From Microdochium bolleyi (taxonomy: Eukaryota > Ascomycota > Sordariomycetes > Xylariales > Microdochiaceae), in the NCBI GenBank assembly GCA_001566295.1, contig KQ964275.1:1-64000 (forward strand): 64,000 bases of DNA, given 5' to 3'. Each line of letters opens with the position of its first letter. The stretch's first letter is position 1. Position numbers and translations under genes: made by a program. The notes below the pieces were generated by a model. The model searched no databases and was not told the DNA's origin. It worked only from the letters and a program-made list of their open reading frames with translations. This document shows positions 1-10,280 of this stretch, one piece after another.

Positions 1-49
1 AGGAGGAGGAGGAGGAGGAGGAGGAGGAGGAGGAGGAGGAGGAGGAGGA
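1..49. repeat. (GGA)n trinucleotide microsatellite
   Basis: About 16 copies of AGG/GGA. On the minus strand this encodes the poly-Ser part of the WSC protein (TCC codons), so it is a coding repeat and its length probably varies between strains. Confidence 0.9.
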
Positions 50-685
50 AGAGGAGGTTGTAGAAGTCGTCGAGGAGGAGTCGGATGTTGTTGCCGAAGC
101 CGTCAAGGAGGAGGAGGGGGAGATTGTTCCAGAAGCCGTCAAGGACGCGTCCGTTGTGGCCAGCGAAGAGGACGTCGAGACGGTGGAAACAGTCGCTCCA
201 GACGAGGAAGTGGTAGCTGACTGTGTTGCGGATGGTGGCGTGGCACTTGTCGAGGTTGTCGGCGCAATCGACGAGGTCGAGAGCCCGAGTTGGTTCTTGT
301 AGACCTTGATGAGTTCGGGACCGCCGCACTGCCTGCTGGCGTCACCGGCGCATTTGGCCGAGCACTCGCACCTAGGGCGAGCGAGGCTGTCGGCTGCGAG
401 TTGATTGCCACAGTAGCAAAAGGTGGAGTGCTCGAGGCCAAAGTATTGATAGCTGTGGCAGAACGAGGCGCAGTCCGAGACTGTCATTGACCCAGACGTG
501 GTCGAGGGGCCGTTGAGCACGTGGCCCCCTGGCGCATTGTCTCTGAAGCAGCCCACAATGGGATGGCTGCTGGTCGGGTCGTTGTCTATGGCGCTGCGGA
601 GTCGTCCAAGTGGAATCGCTGTAGAAGTGACTTTGGCTGCAAGTAGCAGAGCAGCTGTAGCTGCTTTCAAGCTGAAGCCCGCCAT
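1..685 (-). CDS. WSC-domain cell-surface protein, partial (runs off left edge)
   Basis: The reading frame opens at an ATG (683-685) and stays open to the window edge, giving 228 codons. Residues 1-22 form a hydrophobic signal peptide. Residues about 43-130 are a WSC domain: it opens with VGCF, then DCASFC, FCYCG, CECSAKC and QCGG, the regular cysteine pattern of the family, and ends at LIKVYKN. The rest is Ser/Thr-rich and becomes a pure Ser run at the edge, as in the O-glycosylated extracellular stalks of Wsc/Slg1-type cell-wall stress sensors. In those proteins a single TM segment and short cytoplasmic tail follow; here they would lie outside the window. A WSC protein that is secreted or GPI-anchored, or a carbohydrate-binding WSC enzyme, remains possible. 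No intron is needed. Confidence 0.85.
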   Translation of the reverse strand, partial: MAGFSLKAATAALLLAAKVTSTAIPLGRLRSAIDNDPTSSHPIVGCFRDNAPGGHVLNGPSTTSGSMTVSDCASFCHSYQYFGLEHSTFCYCGNQLAADSLARPRCECSAKCAGDASRQCGGPELIKVYKNQLGLSTSSIAPTTSTSATPPSATQSATTSSSGATVSTVSTSSSLATTDASLTASGTISPSSSLTASATTSDSSSTTSTTSSSSSSSSSSSSSSSSSS

Positions 686-1831
686 CGTGATCGTTCTTGG
701 TCGGGTAATGACAGGAAGTCGGCACGAAGCCGAGAGAGAAGGGTTGTTGACAATGGCCTGCCTGTCTCTCTACACAGAACAGCGCGGGGGTTGGCCGCTT
801 TTTCATCGTGGAAACAATGTCGGCAAGAGTAGTCGATTACGGATGGGCCATGGCTCCAGCCGCGCCTGGCCTTTGCAATGGCCTTTCCGCTTCAGCCGCC
901 CCAACTTCGCTGCGAGCTGAGGTCGGCACGAATTGCTGGGATTATTTCTTCATTTAGTATGTTCGGAGCCACCAGTCGCGTCTTGCCCCTGAAGCCTCAC
1001 AATATGGAGGCGTCGATAGTTCCCGGACCGGATCGACGCTAACGCCCGCCACGTGGCGTGGTGAGCTGAGCTTCTCGGGCTCTGTGGTCTAGACTCTCGA
1101 TCAGATACAGAACGCAAGTGTGGGCGACCTGACCAGGGGTCAGGTCGCCGTGGTCTTTTGCTCTTTTGGGTCTGAGCCTGTGGCACCGTTAACCTCGATG
1201 TTTGAGCACCTTCCGACGGCGCGAATCCGTCTTCCTGCATGCGTTCACATTAATGGAGGTGAACGAAACTACCTCGCGCCACTGTTGACATTGTTCAGTA
1301 CTCATGTATACAGTCGAACACGCGTATTCCCATTCCAGTCCCAGTCAGGCCGACTGGAACACTGATGAAGAGGCTGCACAGAGAATCCCAATAACAGGGG
1401 ATCGATCACGGCGTTGGTCAAGCCTCATGACGTGTAGAGGGGAATCAGATGCTAACCATGCACGGACACAATCGGGCCAGGAAGCAGCGAGATGGCACCG
1501 GAAGACTATAGTCGTGTAAGCCTCGTTCCACTGTAGTGCAAGTTGCTCACTGGTGGTGGCCGGCGATGAGGCATACGTGCTTCGTGTCAAGGCAAGTTGT
1601 CGTCAAGGTTGGAGTAGTTCCCCGTGGATACACGTCGAGCAAGTACAGCCTTGTCGACTTGAACCGCGCCACTTCCTATCCTTACCTTCAGGCTTGAGCC
1701 AACTCGAGTTTCAGTAGCGTCGAGGCCTCGTGCCCGAAAACATGCCCGCCATAAAACCTCGCTTGGAACCTGCATGCCAGTCTTTCCTCCAGTATCAAAG
1801 GACCCGGAGGACGAAACACAACAGCATCATC
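686..1831. other. Intergenic region
   Basis: The start of this stretch should hold the promoter of the leftward WSC gene. Several short open frames occur on both strands, but none has a convincing domain, signal peptide or splice structure. I see no repeat or RNA gene. Confidence 0.5.
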
Positions 1832-2121
1832 ATGGCAAACAACAACAAGGAGTCCTTCGCCGGCGCCCACGTCGGGCCCGAATTTTAGCACGTCGACGAG
1901 CGTTGGAGCCCTGATGCGGGCAAGGTTATGTGGTACGACGACAAAGCAGCGCTTGGGGCCGAGGATGGCGCTAACGGAGAATCGGAGGAGCACTCTGTTG
2001 ATTGTAAGTGCAAGGAGAGATGACTTGCCACTATCGCGGGCCATTCCTCAGAATTTTCGGGCTCGAAATCACATACATCAGCGCCCAGAACTTACGCGCA
2101 GGCCTAGATAACTGCGCATGA
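1832..2121 (+). pseudogene. Possible small gene interrupted by an in-frame TAG
   Basis: An ATG in good context (catcATGGCA) starts MANNNKESFAG and reads 18 codons to a TAG at 1886-1888. The same frame then continues for about 38 codons of hydrophilic sequence (HVDERWSPDAG...) to a GTAAGT donor at 2004. Splicing to the AG at 2100-2101 (98-nt intron) restores the frame and reaches a TGA at 2119-2121. The total would be about 64 codons with one internal stop. I recognise no family. It could be a nonsense-broken small gene, an assembly error, or chance; an ORF of 118 codons also overlaps it on the minus strand (1688-2044). Confidence 0.25.
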
Positions 2122-2374
2122 GCCGCTGGCAAATGCTCATTCCTCGTCGTCATCATCCGGTTTCAGATCCCCTGTCACCCCACAAATTAGACTGGACAGC
2201 CCCTGACAATCCCTCAAAGCTTATTGCAATCATCAGGGGCCGTGCCTCCGAGCTTGTTGTCGGTCTCTGCCAGCTTTGAAATGCGTACGCCGACTGCCAT
2301 CTGTCTCGTGGTGACGACTGCAACCACCGTGCTCACTTGAGCGCAGCATCTGGGAACAGACATCACGACCTACC

Positions 2375-4288
2375 ATGAACTCGCTCGGCCCGTTCGGCCG
2401 GCGCCTCCACGAACTGCTCTCGCCACGCAGCACCCCAGAAGATGGCGAGAACGGTCTCAAAGACGCCTTTCCCCCGGCACACGGGATCAATGGCATCTAT
2501 CACAACGGCGAGGACGACATCACTGTCACGACGACGAGCACCACCACCACCCACCACAGCGCAGACAAGATCCCCGCCCTCGACGGCCTGCGCGGCCTCG
2601 CCTGCCTGATCGTGTACAACTACCACTTCCTCTGGCCCTGGACGCCCTTGATCATGCTCGGCTACGGCGCCCGCCCCCCGCTCTCGCCGAGCCCGTACAC
2701 CTCCTGGACCCAGCTGCCCATCGTGTGCCTGCTGCACCGCGGCCGGCCCATGGTGGCCATCTTCTTCGCCATCTCGGGGTACGTCGTGCCGCGGCACATC
2801 CTGCGGCTCATCAGCAGGGGCCGCCGCCCGGACGACGCCGTGTACCGCCGGCTGGCCTCGGCGGCGTTCCGGCGCGCGTTCAGGCTGTACATCCCCGCGA
2901 CGCTGAGCATGCTGGCCGTCGCGGTGCTCGCGCAGATGGGCGGGTTCAGGAGCGAGTTTGACGTGTACAAGGGGCCGGACTCGGTCTATGTCAACGGCAG
3001 CGTGGGCACGTACGGGGGCAGCGTGGACGGGTGGCGGGTCACGGGCGTGCGCGGCTCGGTGGTCGGGACGCAGGGGGTGTCGGTGTACTTGAGCCCGAGC
3101 GTGGACGCGGGGCGGCTTGTCTTTGGCGTCGAAGATGGTGGTAGTGGTGGTGGTGGCGGTGGTGCCGCCAGTGGTACGAGAGGAGGAGGCGGAGGAGGTG
3201 GTGGAACAGGAGGGGAGAAAGGATTCAGGAGACACCCCAGGTACCGCTACACGGCAGCTTCGCCGCCGGCGACGGACGCGCAGCTCGCCGAGGACTGGTC
3301 CTGCGAGGCCGGGTGCCCGTGGGCCAGACTCGGCGGGATGTGGGAGGAGCACCCGCTCGTGCACGACTCGCTGTGGCACGCGGCGACCAACTTTACGGCG
3401 GCGTGGGCCGAGTGGGCGAACCCGTTCACATTCCTCGCGGTGCACCCCAGTTACGACCCGCACACGTACACGATGCCGATGGAGCTGCGCGGGTCGCTGG
3501 TCATGTACATCTTCCTGCTGGCGACGGCGCACCTCGCGGCGGGCTGGAGGCTTGGGGTCGCGGTGGTGCTGGCAGTGCACGCGCTGCGGATCGGGCGGTG
3601 GGAGGTCGCGACGTTCCTGGGCGGGATGGTGCTGTCCGAGGTCGATGTGCGCTGGGGCGGGTTGCCTGTTGAGGGAACACATGCGAGGAGGAAGAGCACC
3701 GACAGGGCCGTGATCCCTCAACACCATCTTCGGCCACCATCGACACCCCGGACGACCACATCGACGACAATCCGCCGCGGCACGGCCCTCCGCTACATTG
3801 GGCTCGTGGCCTCGCTCTACCTGCTCTCGTACCCGGACACCCACGCCGAGTCGACGCCCGGCTTCCGGACCCTGGCGGCGTACTGCCCGCGGTACTACCC
3901 GTCGCCGCTGGAGAAGTGGCGCTTCTACCACGCCCTGGGCGCGCTGCTCTTCCTGCCGTGCTGCCTGCGGACGCGCCTGCTCGCGAGGACGGTCCTCGAG
4001 TCCCGGCCGGCGCAGTACCTCGGGCGGATCAGCTTCGCGTTCTACCTCGTGCACGGCCCCGTGCTGCACGGGCCCGGGTTCTGGATCATGCCGCGGCTGT
4101 TTGACGCCTTTGGTGGCGGCAGTGGCGGTGGCAGTAGCAGTGGCGAGGTCAGTGTCGCCGGGCTGGTGTTTGGGTGGGTGCTGCTGGGGCTGACGAGCTT
4201 GGTGCTGGCCGACGTGTGGTACTGGCGGGTGGACGTGTGGAGCGTGGGCGTGGGGAGGCGGGTTGAGCGGGCGATGGGGGGAGGGTGA
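2375..4288 (+). CDS. Acyltransferase 3 family membrane protein
   Basis: A 637-residue single-exon protein. Near residue 65 it has ALDGLRGLACLIVYNYHF, the N-terminal signature of the acyltransferase-3 family (PF01757), integral membrane enzymes that move acyl groups, often O-acetyl, onto sugars or small molecules. Hydrophobic segments recur to the C-terminus, including the late FYLVHGPVLH helix that is usual in fungal members. Two low-complexity inserts are unusual: a Gly-rich block at residues about 250-285 encoded by GGT/GGA repeats, and a charged Ser/Thr/Arg segment near 430-470. Both stay in frame, so I treat them as loop expansions, although the first could hide an unrecognised intron. 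The substrate cannot be predicted. The next gene downstream starts about 350 bases further on and is unrelated. Confidence 0.85.
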   Translation: MNSLGPFGRRLHELLSPRSTPEDGENGLKDAFPPAHGINGIYHNGEDDITVTTTSTTTTHHSADKIPALDGLRGLACLIVYNYHFLWPWTPLIMLGYGARPPLSPSPYTSWTQLPIVCLLHRGRPMVAIFFAISGYVVPRHILRLISRGRRPDDAVYRRLASAAFRRAFRLYIPATLSMLAVAVLAQMGGFRSEFDVYKGPDSVYVNGSVGTYGGSVDGWRVTGVRGSVVGTQGVSVYLSPSVDAGRLVFGVEDGGSGGGGGGAASGTRGGGGGGGGTGGEKGFRRHPRYRYTAASPPATDAQLAEDWSCEAGCPWARLGGMWEEHPLVHDSLWHAATNFTAAWAEWANPFTFLAVHPSYDPHTYTMPMELRGSLVMYIFLLATAHLAAGWRLGVAVVLAVHALRIGRWEVATFLGGMVLSEVDVRWGGLPVEGTHARRKSTDRAVIPQHHLRPPSTPRTTTSTTIRRGTALRYIGLVASLYLLSYPDTHAESTPGFRTLAAYCPRYYPSPLEKWRFYHALGALLFLPCCLRTRLLARTVLESRPAQYLGRISFAFYLVHGPVLHGPGFWIMPRLFDAFGGGSGGGSSSGEVSVAGLVFGWVLLGLTSLVLADVWYWRVDVWSVGVGRRVERAMGGG

Positions 4289-4644
4289 GTGACGATGCTG
4301 TCTGTGCCGTATCGATCATGTCCTATAGTCTATACGCTGCCTACCTTAGGTATGTATGCAAATGTGTTGTGCTCAGCACCAGTCCAACAAGACTGCTCCG
4401 ATGACCGGCCCCGGGACTCTGCTCTTCACTGCCCCGAGCTCGGCGCGGACTGTCCCGAGCGCCGGGCCCGCTTTCCCCCGCAGTGCCCGGATCTCTACCC
4501 CGAGGGCGCGCACACTCGAGACCCCGAGTCTACCGTCTTGTCATCACTGCCCTCTCTGCACTTCTTTTCCCGTCTTGAGTTACACAGCAGCACAGTCCAG
4601 TCCAGCACAGCCCACAGGCTGATACAAATACACACAGAGCCAAC
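4289..4644. promoter_or_regulatory. Upstream region of the aldolase gene
   Basis: This 356-base gap separates two genes on the same strand. It ends in an untranslated leader rich in CAG/CACA just before the aldolase ATG. I see no clear TATA box. Confidence 0.4.
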
Positions 4645-6067
4645 ATGAGCTTCTCCGCCATCCGCACCGCGACAAGCAAGCCCCAGACGGCCTTTGGCTT
4701 CTGGCTGACGTGCGTCCCCTCGCCCTCCCTCCCTCCCTCTCAACCCCGCCCTCTGCTTCCTCTGCCAGACCTTGGCCCCTTCCCCGCGGTGGCTTCACCT
4801 ACAGGAGACCACAACCACCACTGACACATGTACACTCTGCGCGTGTCTTCACAGTATCCCCAGCGCCCCCGTCGCCAAGCAGTTCCTCCGCACGACCGCG
4901 ACGCACCCCTCGGGCGGCTTCAGCTGGGTCCTCGTCGACGCCGAGCACGGCCTCATCTCGGACCAGCACTACTATGATGTATGTGTCTGGCTGTCGTCAG
5001 AATGCCTATTCCCTTCTTCAAGATGCGAAAGCCAGATTGGTCAGCGGGAGCAAGGAGGAGACAAAAGGACGCGAGCCGAGAATCCTCTCGCTCTCCCGGG
5101 AAGAGCACTGTGCAGACCGTGCTGCTTGGGGTAGTCACTTTGAGGAAGAGAAAGAACAGAGAACCGAGACCGACACTGACACTACGTCGAAAACAAACAG
5201 CTCTGCAGCGCCATCGCCGCCGAGGGCGCGAGCCCCATCATCCGCATCCCCTGGGCCGAGGAGTGGATGATCAAGCGCGCGCTCGACTCGGGCGCCCACG
5301 GCGTGCTCACGCCCATGTGCCACACGGCGGCCGACGCCCAGAAGATCGTCTCCTTCTCGAAATACCCGCCCACCGGCACCCGCGGCTACGGCCCGCTCTT
5401 CACGCACCACTGCTTCCCGGGCATCCAGCCGGGCCCCGCGTACGACGACGCCGCCGACGGCGGGCTCATGGTCATGGTGCAGATCGAGTCGCGCCAGGGC
5501 GTCGAGAACGTCGAGGAGATCACGAAGGTCGAGGGTCTCGACGGGGTCCTGATCGGTGCGTTTGTTTCTCCTTCGTCCGCTCCTGGCTGGACATGACATG
5601 CATGGAAAGGAAGGGGATGAGGAAAAGTGAAGTGGGCAGAGCGAACACCACTGCTGACATAAATCTCCGACTTTCCGTGCTACAGGCCCATTCGACCTCG
5701 CCAAGTCGATGGGCGTCGAGCGCGGCGGCGAGCAGCACGAGGCTGCGATACAGCGGATCCTCAAGGCGGCCAAGGACGCGGGCAAGCAGGCTGCTATTTT
5801 CTGTAAGTGCCCTCCCTGAACGTCCCCGTGTTTACTCTCCTTCCGCCTGCACGTCACACCGCAGTCTCGGCACCGCACTTCAAGAAGAAGCTGACACCAT
5901 CGCTCTACGACACAGGCACCGGCGGCGACGACGCCAAGAAGCGCGCGGACCAGGGCTTCGACATGGTCTCGATCGTCACGGACATTGGCGTCATCACGGC
6001 GGGCATGATCTCCCAGCTCAGCACGGCGTCGGCGTCGAGCGCGGGCAAGGCCGTCGGGGGTTATTAG
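4645..6067 (+). CDS. HpcH/HpaI (class II) aldolase / citrate lyase family protein
   Basis: Five exons: 4645-4709, 4855-4978, 5201-5555, 5686-5802 and 5916-6067, giving 270 residues. All introns have GT..AG borders and splicing keeps the frame. Family marks are LVDAEHG, IRIPWAEEWMIKRALDSGAHG, GTRGYGP (active-site Arg region), MVQIESRQGVENVEEI (metal-binding Glu) and LIGPFDLAKSMG (metal-binding Asp). Bacterial relatives cleave 4-hydroxy-2-oxo acids to pyruvate and an aldehyde with a divalent metal; fungal members are mostly uncharacterised, so the substrate is unknown. There is no targeting peptide, which suggests a cytosolic enzyme. The length matches the usual 250-270 residues. It is convergent with the phospholipase gene, with 177 bases between the stops. 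Confidence 0.9.
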
Positions 6068-6244
6068 ATTTGGTCGAGGTGCGTGGTGGGTACACAAGGC
6101 TCAAAAAACAGAGGTTGAAAATCGAATGGATATATTGCAGAGAATGCTTTCTGGGTACGACGTGCAGAATGTTGTGTGCTCATGGACCTGGTAGTATCGC
6201 ACGCCCGTTGACTTCCCATCTCTCGTCCCCACTCGCTCACTCAC

Positions 6245-8284
6245 TCAGTCATACCTCGCCTCCTCGATATCCATCTCGATCTTGACCAGCAGCCCGCTCC
6301 CGGGGATGCCCTTGTTCTCGCCATCCCTGAGTCTGAACACGCGATATCCCTTGCGCAGCCGATCCAGCCTGACGCACGCCCACCCGAGCACCGGATCCCG
6401 CCCGGGCTCGGCGTTCATCACCTTGACCAGCAGGAACGACAGCTCCGGCGTGATCCGCTCGACGTCCCCAAAGTCGAGCACCTCGAGGTTGAAGTCCGCA
6501 TCCCCCGCGCCCGCGCCCTCGCCCTCGTCGCCACTCCCCTCCGCCAGGCGTTTTACCACGCCGGCCATGGACTCCCGCGCCACGGGCTCCCGCGCGCTGC
6601 TCGTGCCGGGAGGGTTGTTGAGCGGGTGCGGGTCCGCGAACACTTTCGCCGCCACGTACGGCTTTAGGTCCGGCGTGTATGTCGACCGCGGCACCCCCTG
6701 CGCCGCGAGCAGCGTGATGCGGAACCCCCGGTACGTCAGGTCCCGGATCTCGGGCTCCCGACGGTCGTGGTGGTGGTTCTGGGAACCGCGGTACCCGTCG
6801 GGTTTGAGAAGGTAACCCCGCGTGCCCTCGAACATGGCCTCGTTGAGCATCATGCCGTCGTCGAGCGTCTGCCAGTTGAGCGCGGCGAACTGCGCGCCGC
6901 GGCGCCAGTGCGCCGACGGGTCCATGTTGGACGAGTCGACGCGGGTGCCCGCCGGGTACGTGCGCATGAGGTGGCGCTTGTTGTGCGCGAAGAAGGCGCC
7001 CGGCTCGGCGTCGTACGCCTTGGGCAGTTTCGCCTCGGACACGGAGAAGATGTGGCCCGGCATCGAGGCCTCGGGCAGGGCCATGCCCTTGTACGTCACG
7101 CCGCGCGTGTGCAGCGCCATGTCGCTGAGCAAGGGGATCGTCTTGACCTTGGGGGCCTTTTTCTTCGTGTTTGTGCCCGTGCTGGAGCTGCTCGCCGTCG
7201 AGTCGGCGATGCTGAGGCTGTCGGTCGTGTCGGCGATGCTGAGCCCGTCGAGCTCGTCGTGGACGGGGGGTGCGTATTTGACCTTGACGAGGATCTTGCC
7301 GCGCAGGCCCGACAGGGGCGGGGGGTTGTCGATGAGGTCCTGGAGGACCTTGTCGTGGTCGTAGTCCTCGCGGGCCGTGACGTCGTCGGGCAGGCCGTCG
7401 AGCAGCATGCCGTCCCACGTCTCGCGCATGATGTCGACCATCATCTCCTGCTGCGCGGGGCTGCAGTGCACCTCGAGGCTGACGACGACGGGCAGGTCGC
7501 TCGTCTCGAAGGCCGTGTCGCGCACCGCCTCGCAGACCTCGCGGAAGGGCACCTCCTTGGTCAGCGTGTGCCCGTGCAGCACGACGGGCTCGACCCCGAC
7601 GAACCGCGCGAACCGCGCCTTGAGGTCCAGCGCGTCCTGCTTGGCCTGCGGCTTGCTGCTATCCGACGCCGCGATCTTGTCGAGCACAAAGTTGCCCACC
7701 TTGAGCATCGTGCGCATCCGGAAGCCCAGCTTGCGGTTGCTCGTGTCGGCCGGCTCCCCGGCGAGGGCACCCTCCTCGATGAGGCCCTCCTCATGGCCCC
7801 GGATGTGCTCCCCGCCGTCCCACACGTCGATCTCGATGCACCGGCACCCGCGCCGCAGGACCTTGCGGTACATTTCGACGTCCGAGTCGCTCGCGAGTTG
7901 GTCGCCTGTCAGGTACGTGTTGTGGCTCGAGCTGCAGAAGTAGGCCGCCAGCGGCCACGACAGGTCCTGCTCCACGCTGCCGTACGCCGGGTCGCTCGAC
8001 ACGGAGACGCGCGCGGCCGCCGACGCAGAGGGGGAGGAGATGTACCGCGCGAACCCCTCGCGGTCGAGGCTGCCGCAGTGCGAGCTGAACTCGTCGTGGC
8101 TGTGGTGGTGGTTGTCATTGTCGCCGAGGCCGTCGTCCTCCCCCTGCACATCGCGGAAGAAGGACCCCGTCTCGTGCGGCGCCCACTGCCGGCCCTCGTC
8201 GTCGTTGGCATGCGCGGCATAAGCCTCGTCGAGGCGGGCCCGCAGCGTCTCGCTGAGCTCCAAATTGTGGTCAGTGCCGTGCAT
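6245..8284 (-). CDS. Phosphoinositide-specific phospholipase C
   Basis: A 679-residue single-exon protein with the core order of eukaryotic PI-PLC. Residues about 10-105 are an acidic, His-rich N-terminal region that may be a degenerate EF-hand part. The X domain (about 110-330) carries the catalytic SSHNTY and IEIDVWDG, then LHGHTLT (second catalytic His) and SLEVHC (calcium ligand). The Y domain (about 390-510) runs from LSDMALHTRGVTYKG to MMLNEAMFEGTRGYLLKPDGYRG. A C2 domain (about 530-670) follows. There is no PH domain, as expected for short fungal PLCs. The enzyme hydrolyses PIP2 to IP3 and diacylglycerol at the inner membrane face and links to calcium signalling. Low-complexity Ser/Thr between X and Y is the usual linker. 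Confidence 0.95.
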   Translation of the reverse strand: MHGTDHNLELSETLRARLDEAYAAHANDDEGRQWAPHETGSFFRDVQGEDDGLGDNDNHHHSHDEFSSHCGSLDREGFARYISSPSASAAARVSVSSDPAYGSVEQDLSWPLAAYFCSSSHNTYLTGDQLASDSDVEMYRKVLRRGCRCIEIDVWDGGEHIRGHEEGLIEEGALAGEPADTSNRKLGFRMRTMLKVGNFVLDKIAASDSSKPQAKQDALDLKARFARFVGVEPVVLHGHTLTKEVPFREVCEAVRDTAFETSDLPVVVSLEVHCSPAQQEMMVDIMRETWDGMLLDGLPDDVTAREDYDHDKVLQDLIDNPPPLSGLRGKILVKVKYAPPVHDELDGLSIADTTDSLSIADSTASSSSTGTNTKKKAPKVKTIPLLSDMALHTRGVTYKGMALPEASMPGHIFSVSEAKLPKAYDAEPGAFFAHNKRHLMRTYPAGTRVDSSNMDPSAHWRRGAQFAALNWQTLDDGMMLNEAMFEGTRGYLLKPDGYRGSQNHHHDRREPEIRDLTYRGFRITLLAAQGVPRSTYTPDLKPYVAAKVFADPHPLNNPPGTSSAREPVARESMAGVVKRLAEGSGDEGEGAGAGDADFNLEVLDFGDVERITPELSFLLVKVMNAEPGRDPVLGWACVRLDRLRKGYRVFRLRDGENKGIPGSGLLVKIEMDIEEARYD

Positions 8285-8308
8285 GTTGTGCTATTATGTA
8301 CTGCCTGC

Positions 8309-8346
8309 AGAGAGAGAGAGAGAGACTGTGTGTGTGAGAGAGAGAG
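8309..8346. repeat. Microsatellite (GA)n/(TG)n
   Basis: A GA run followed by a short TG run and a second GA run, placed about 25-60 bases upstream of the phospholipase start codon and therefore in its leader or core promoter. Confidence 0.85.
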
Positions 8347-10280
8347 TGATGCAGCTCTGTCAAATTACAGGCTGGATCATGTCAAGCAAATGGTTGACTC
8401 GCAAGCGGACCTTGGGCTGACGTACACGCGTCAGTCAGGTGTTTATATTTCAGTCATAGCAGTGTCCCCACGCACCGCTTCTATCGGCACACAGACGTCG
8501 TTACTAGGCGTCCCGGCGAAGTCCGTGATCGTGGAGAGCTCCCGAGCCTCCACAGGCTGGTGCCCCTGGCGCAGCTCCACCCCAGACCCTCGCTTGCACG
8601 GCCACGGCACAGAAAGTGCCGGGACAGGATCCACTGTCCCTGGACAAAAGGGTCGAAGCTCCGAAGGGGGCAGAGTGGCAGGCTCTGATTCGTCTGGGCG
8701 CGTGCGGACCGACTCGTCGGGGGCGGAGTTCTCTCAGGGCATTGCATATGTACGCGAGACTAAGGACCCTTGGGAACACAAGAGCGGGGCATTACAGAGA
8801 TCGACTATAGCTCCTAGACCGCCCTTGCTAAGCTTGATATGAGCTTTGGTCATGACAAGTCTGCCTCGAGGCTGCCTTGCCATGATGGCGCGCGGGAGCC
8901 CCGTCTGCATGGCGTCCAGGATGTACGTATGCAAGGGCGGGCACGATCATGTGTTGAGCAACGATATCCCGTGATATCAACATGGCCTGAGCTGAGCTCT
9001 CATAACAACCGACAATCTCACTGTAGGTCCCAGTGGCATGGGGAATGGAGGCCGCCCTGCACGAGTGCCCGCTCCCTGAGCTGGACAGTCAATACTTGAT
9101 GTTGCAGGTTGCCTGTCTGCACTAGTAGGCATCATGCTCAGGCCGAGGTCTGGCCCTTATGTGCAACGCGATAATCAGGGAACACCGAGAAGGCTGGGAT
9201 ATCCTCGTCACCTAAGGCGGTAAGTTCAGCCATATTCTAAGCATTGTCGCCTTGCATATGGTCATCATGATGTACATCCGCAGCAAGTTTCTTCCTAGCG
9301 CTTCCCAGCGCTTCTCAGCAGCTGCCCGTTGCAGACAGAGTCATATATGCAAAGAGCCAGGAAAACGAGAGTCTCTGAGTCGCACCCCGTGTAAATAGCG
9401 GCTGGCCTCGCAAGGCCACTCTGATCCCTCAAGAGACTCAAACTCGCTTAGCTCTACCTCCGGCGGTGGCTATCGTGCAACGAAGCTTGCCCCGTCTCAC
9501 GCGCGAGACGCACACCCTTAGTAGGGAGAGGACCGCGAGGAATGTCCCGGGGAAAGTTAGATGCTCGGTACTCGATTCATCATAATCTGGCTAGTAGACC
9601 CTAGTTTAGGTATTTGTTAGTGCACAGAAGACGGGCCGTGACCAGTCTATGGGGGCGTGGCTATGCAGAAGTCATGCAGCAGGGTGCCGACATGGGAGTT
9701 CACACAGAACACAGGCCGGCTATTACAGCGCACGACACACCAGCGCACAATAAAATTCCTCACCGATACTAGCCGGGCAACTACGGGCGAGGCCCTTGGA
9801 TACTGTAGCAGGGGATAGTTCACGCATCTCAATCCAAGGCAACAAGTACCATGAGCAAGAATGATCCGCAACGAAGAGCCGTAAGACGCAGACAAGTCAA
9901 ACTTGAGACGTATACACACGTACCTCAAGGTAAGGATTTCGAGTTGCGGGCCAAGTCCCTGCTCGAGCATAGCGTTCCTCTTTTTTACTGGGCCCGACGG
10001 TGATGAACCTCCTTCCTCATCGAACTCGAGAACGCCTCAACCCCGCATCGGGCCGTCCGATCGCGGAGACAAGCTTTGTGAGTCGCAGGGACGATCTGCA
10101 TCTGGAGCACGCCATCGCTGTTTACTTGGCGCACTCTTCCGGGTTGGGAGCGGGGTGTTTCCTCTGAGGCCAATCCAGGGCATTGTGGTTACAGTATGAT
10201 CGCAGCGAGAGCCCCGAGGCTACGACTCTAGCTCTGACAACAGCATCGGCAACGCAAAAGGCGAGCGACACCTACCTACC
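8347..10280. other. Intergenic region, about 1.9 kb
   Basis: Apart from the TATA-like element near the phospholipase gene I see no gene here. Open frames reach at most about 107 codons and lack domains or splice support. The right end should contain the promoter of the dioxygenase gene. Confidence 0.5.
8442..8447 (-). promoter_or_regulatory. TATA-like element of the phospholipase C gene
   Basis: TATAAA read on the minus strand, about 160 bases upstream of the start codon. Position and sequence suit a TATA box, but this is a motif match only. Confidence 0.35.

Noticed and set aside
950..1590. Several 60-100-codon frames on both strands
   Set aside because: No domains, no signal peptides, no consistent splice sites; chance frames.
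2363..4069. 568-codon open frame on the minus strand across the acyltransferase gene
   Set aside because: It is Arg/Pro/Ala-rich and overlaps a gene with a clear domain on the plus strand; typical shadow frame of GC-rich DNA.
6767..8842. 691-codon plus-strand frame opposite the phospholipase gene
   Set aside because: Antisense to a protein with intact catalytic motifs, and itself low in complexity.
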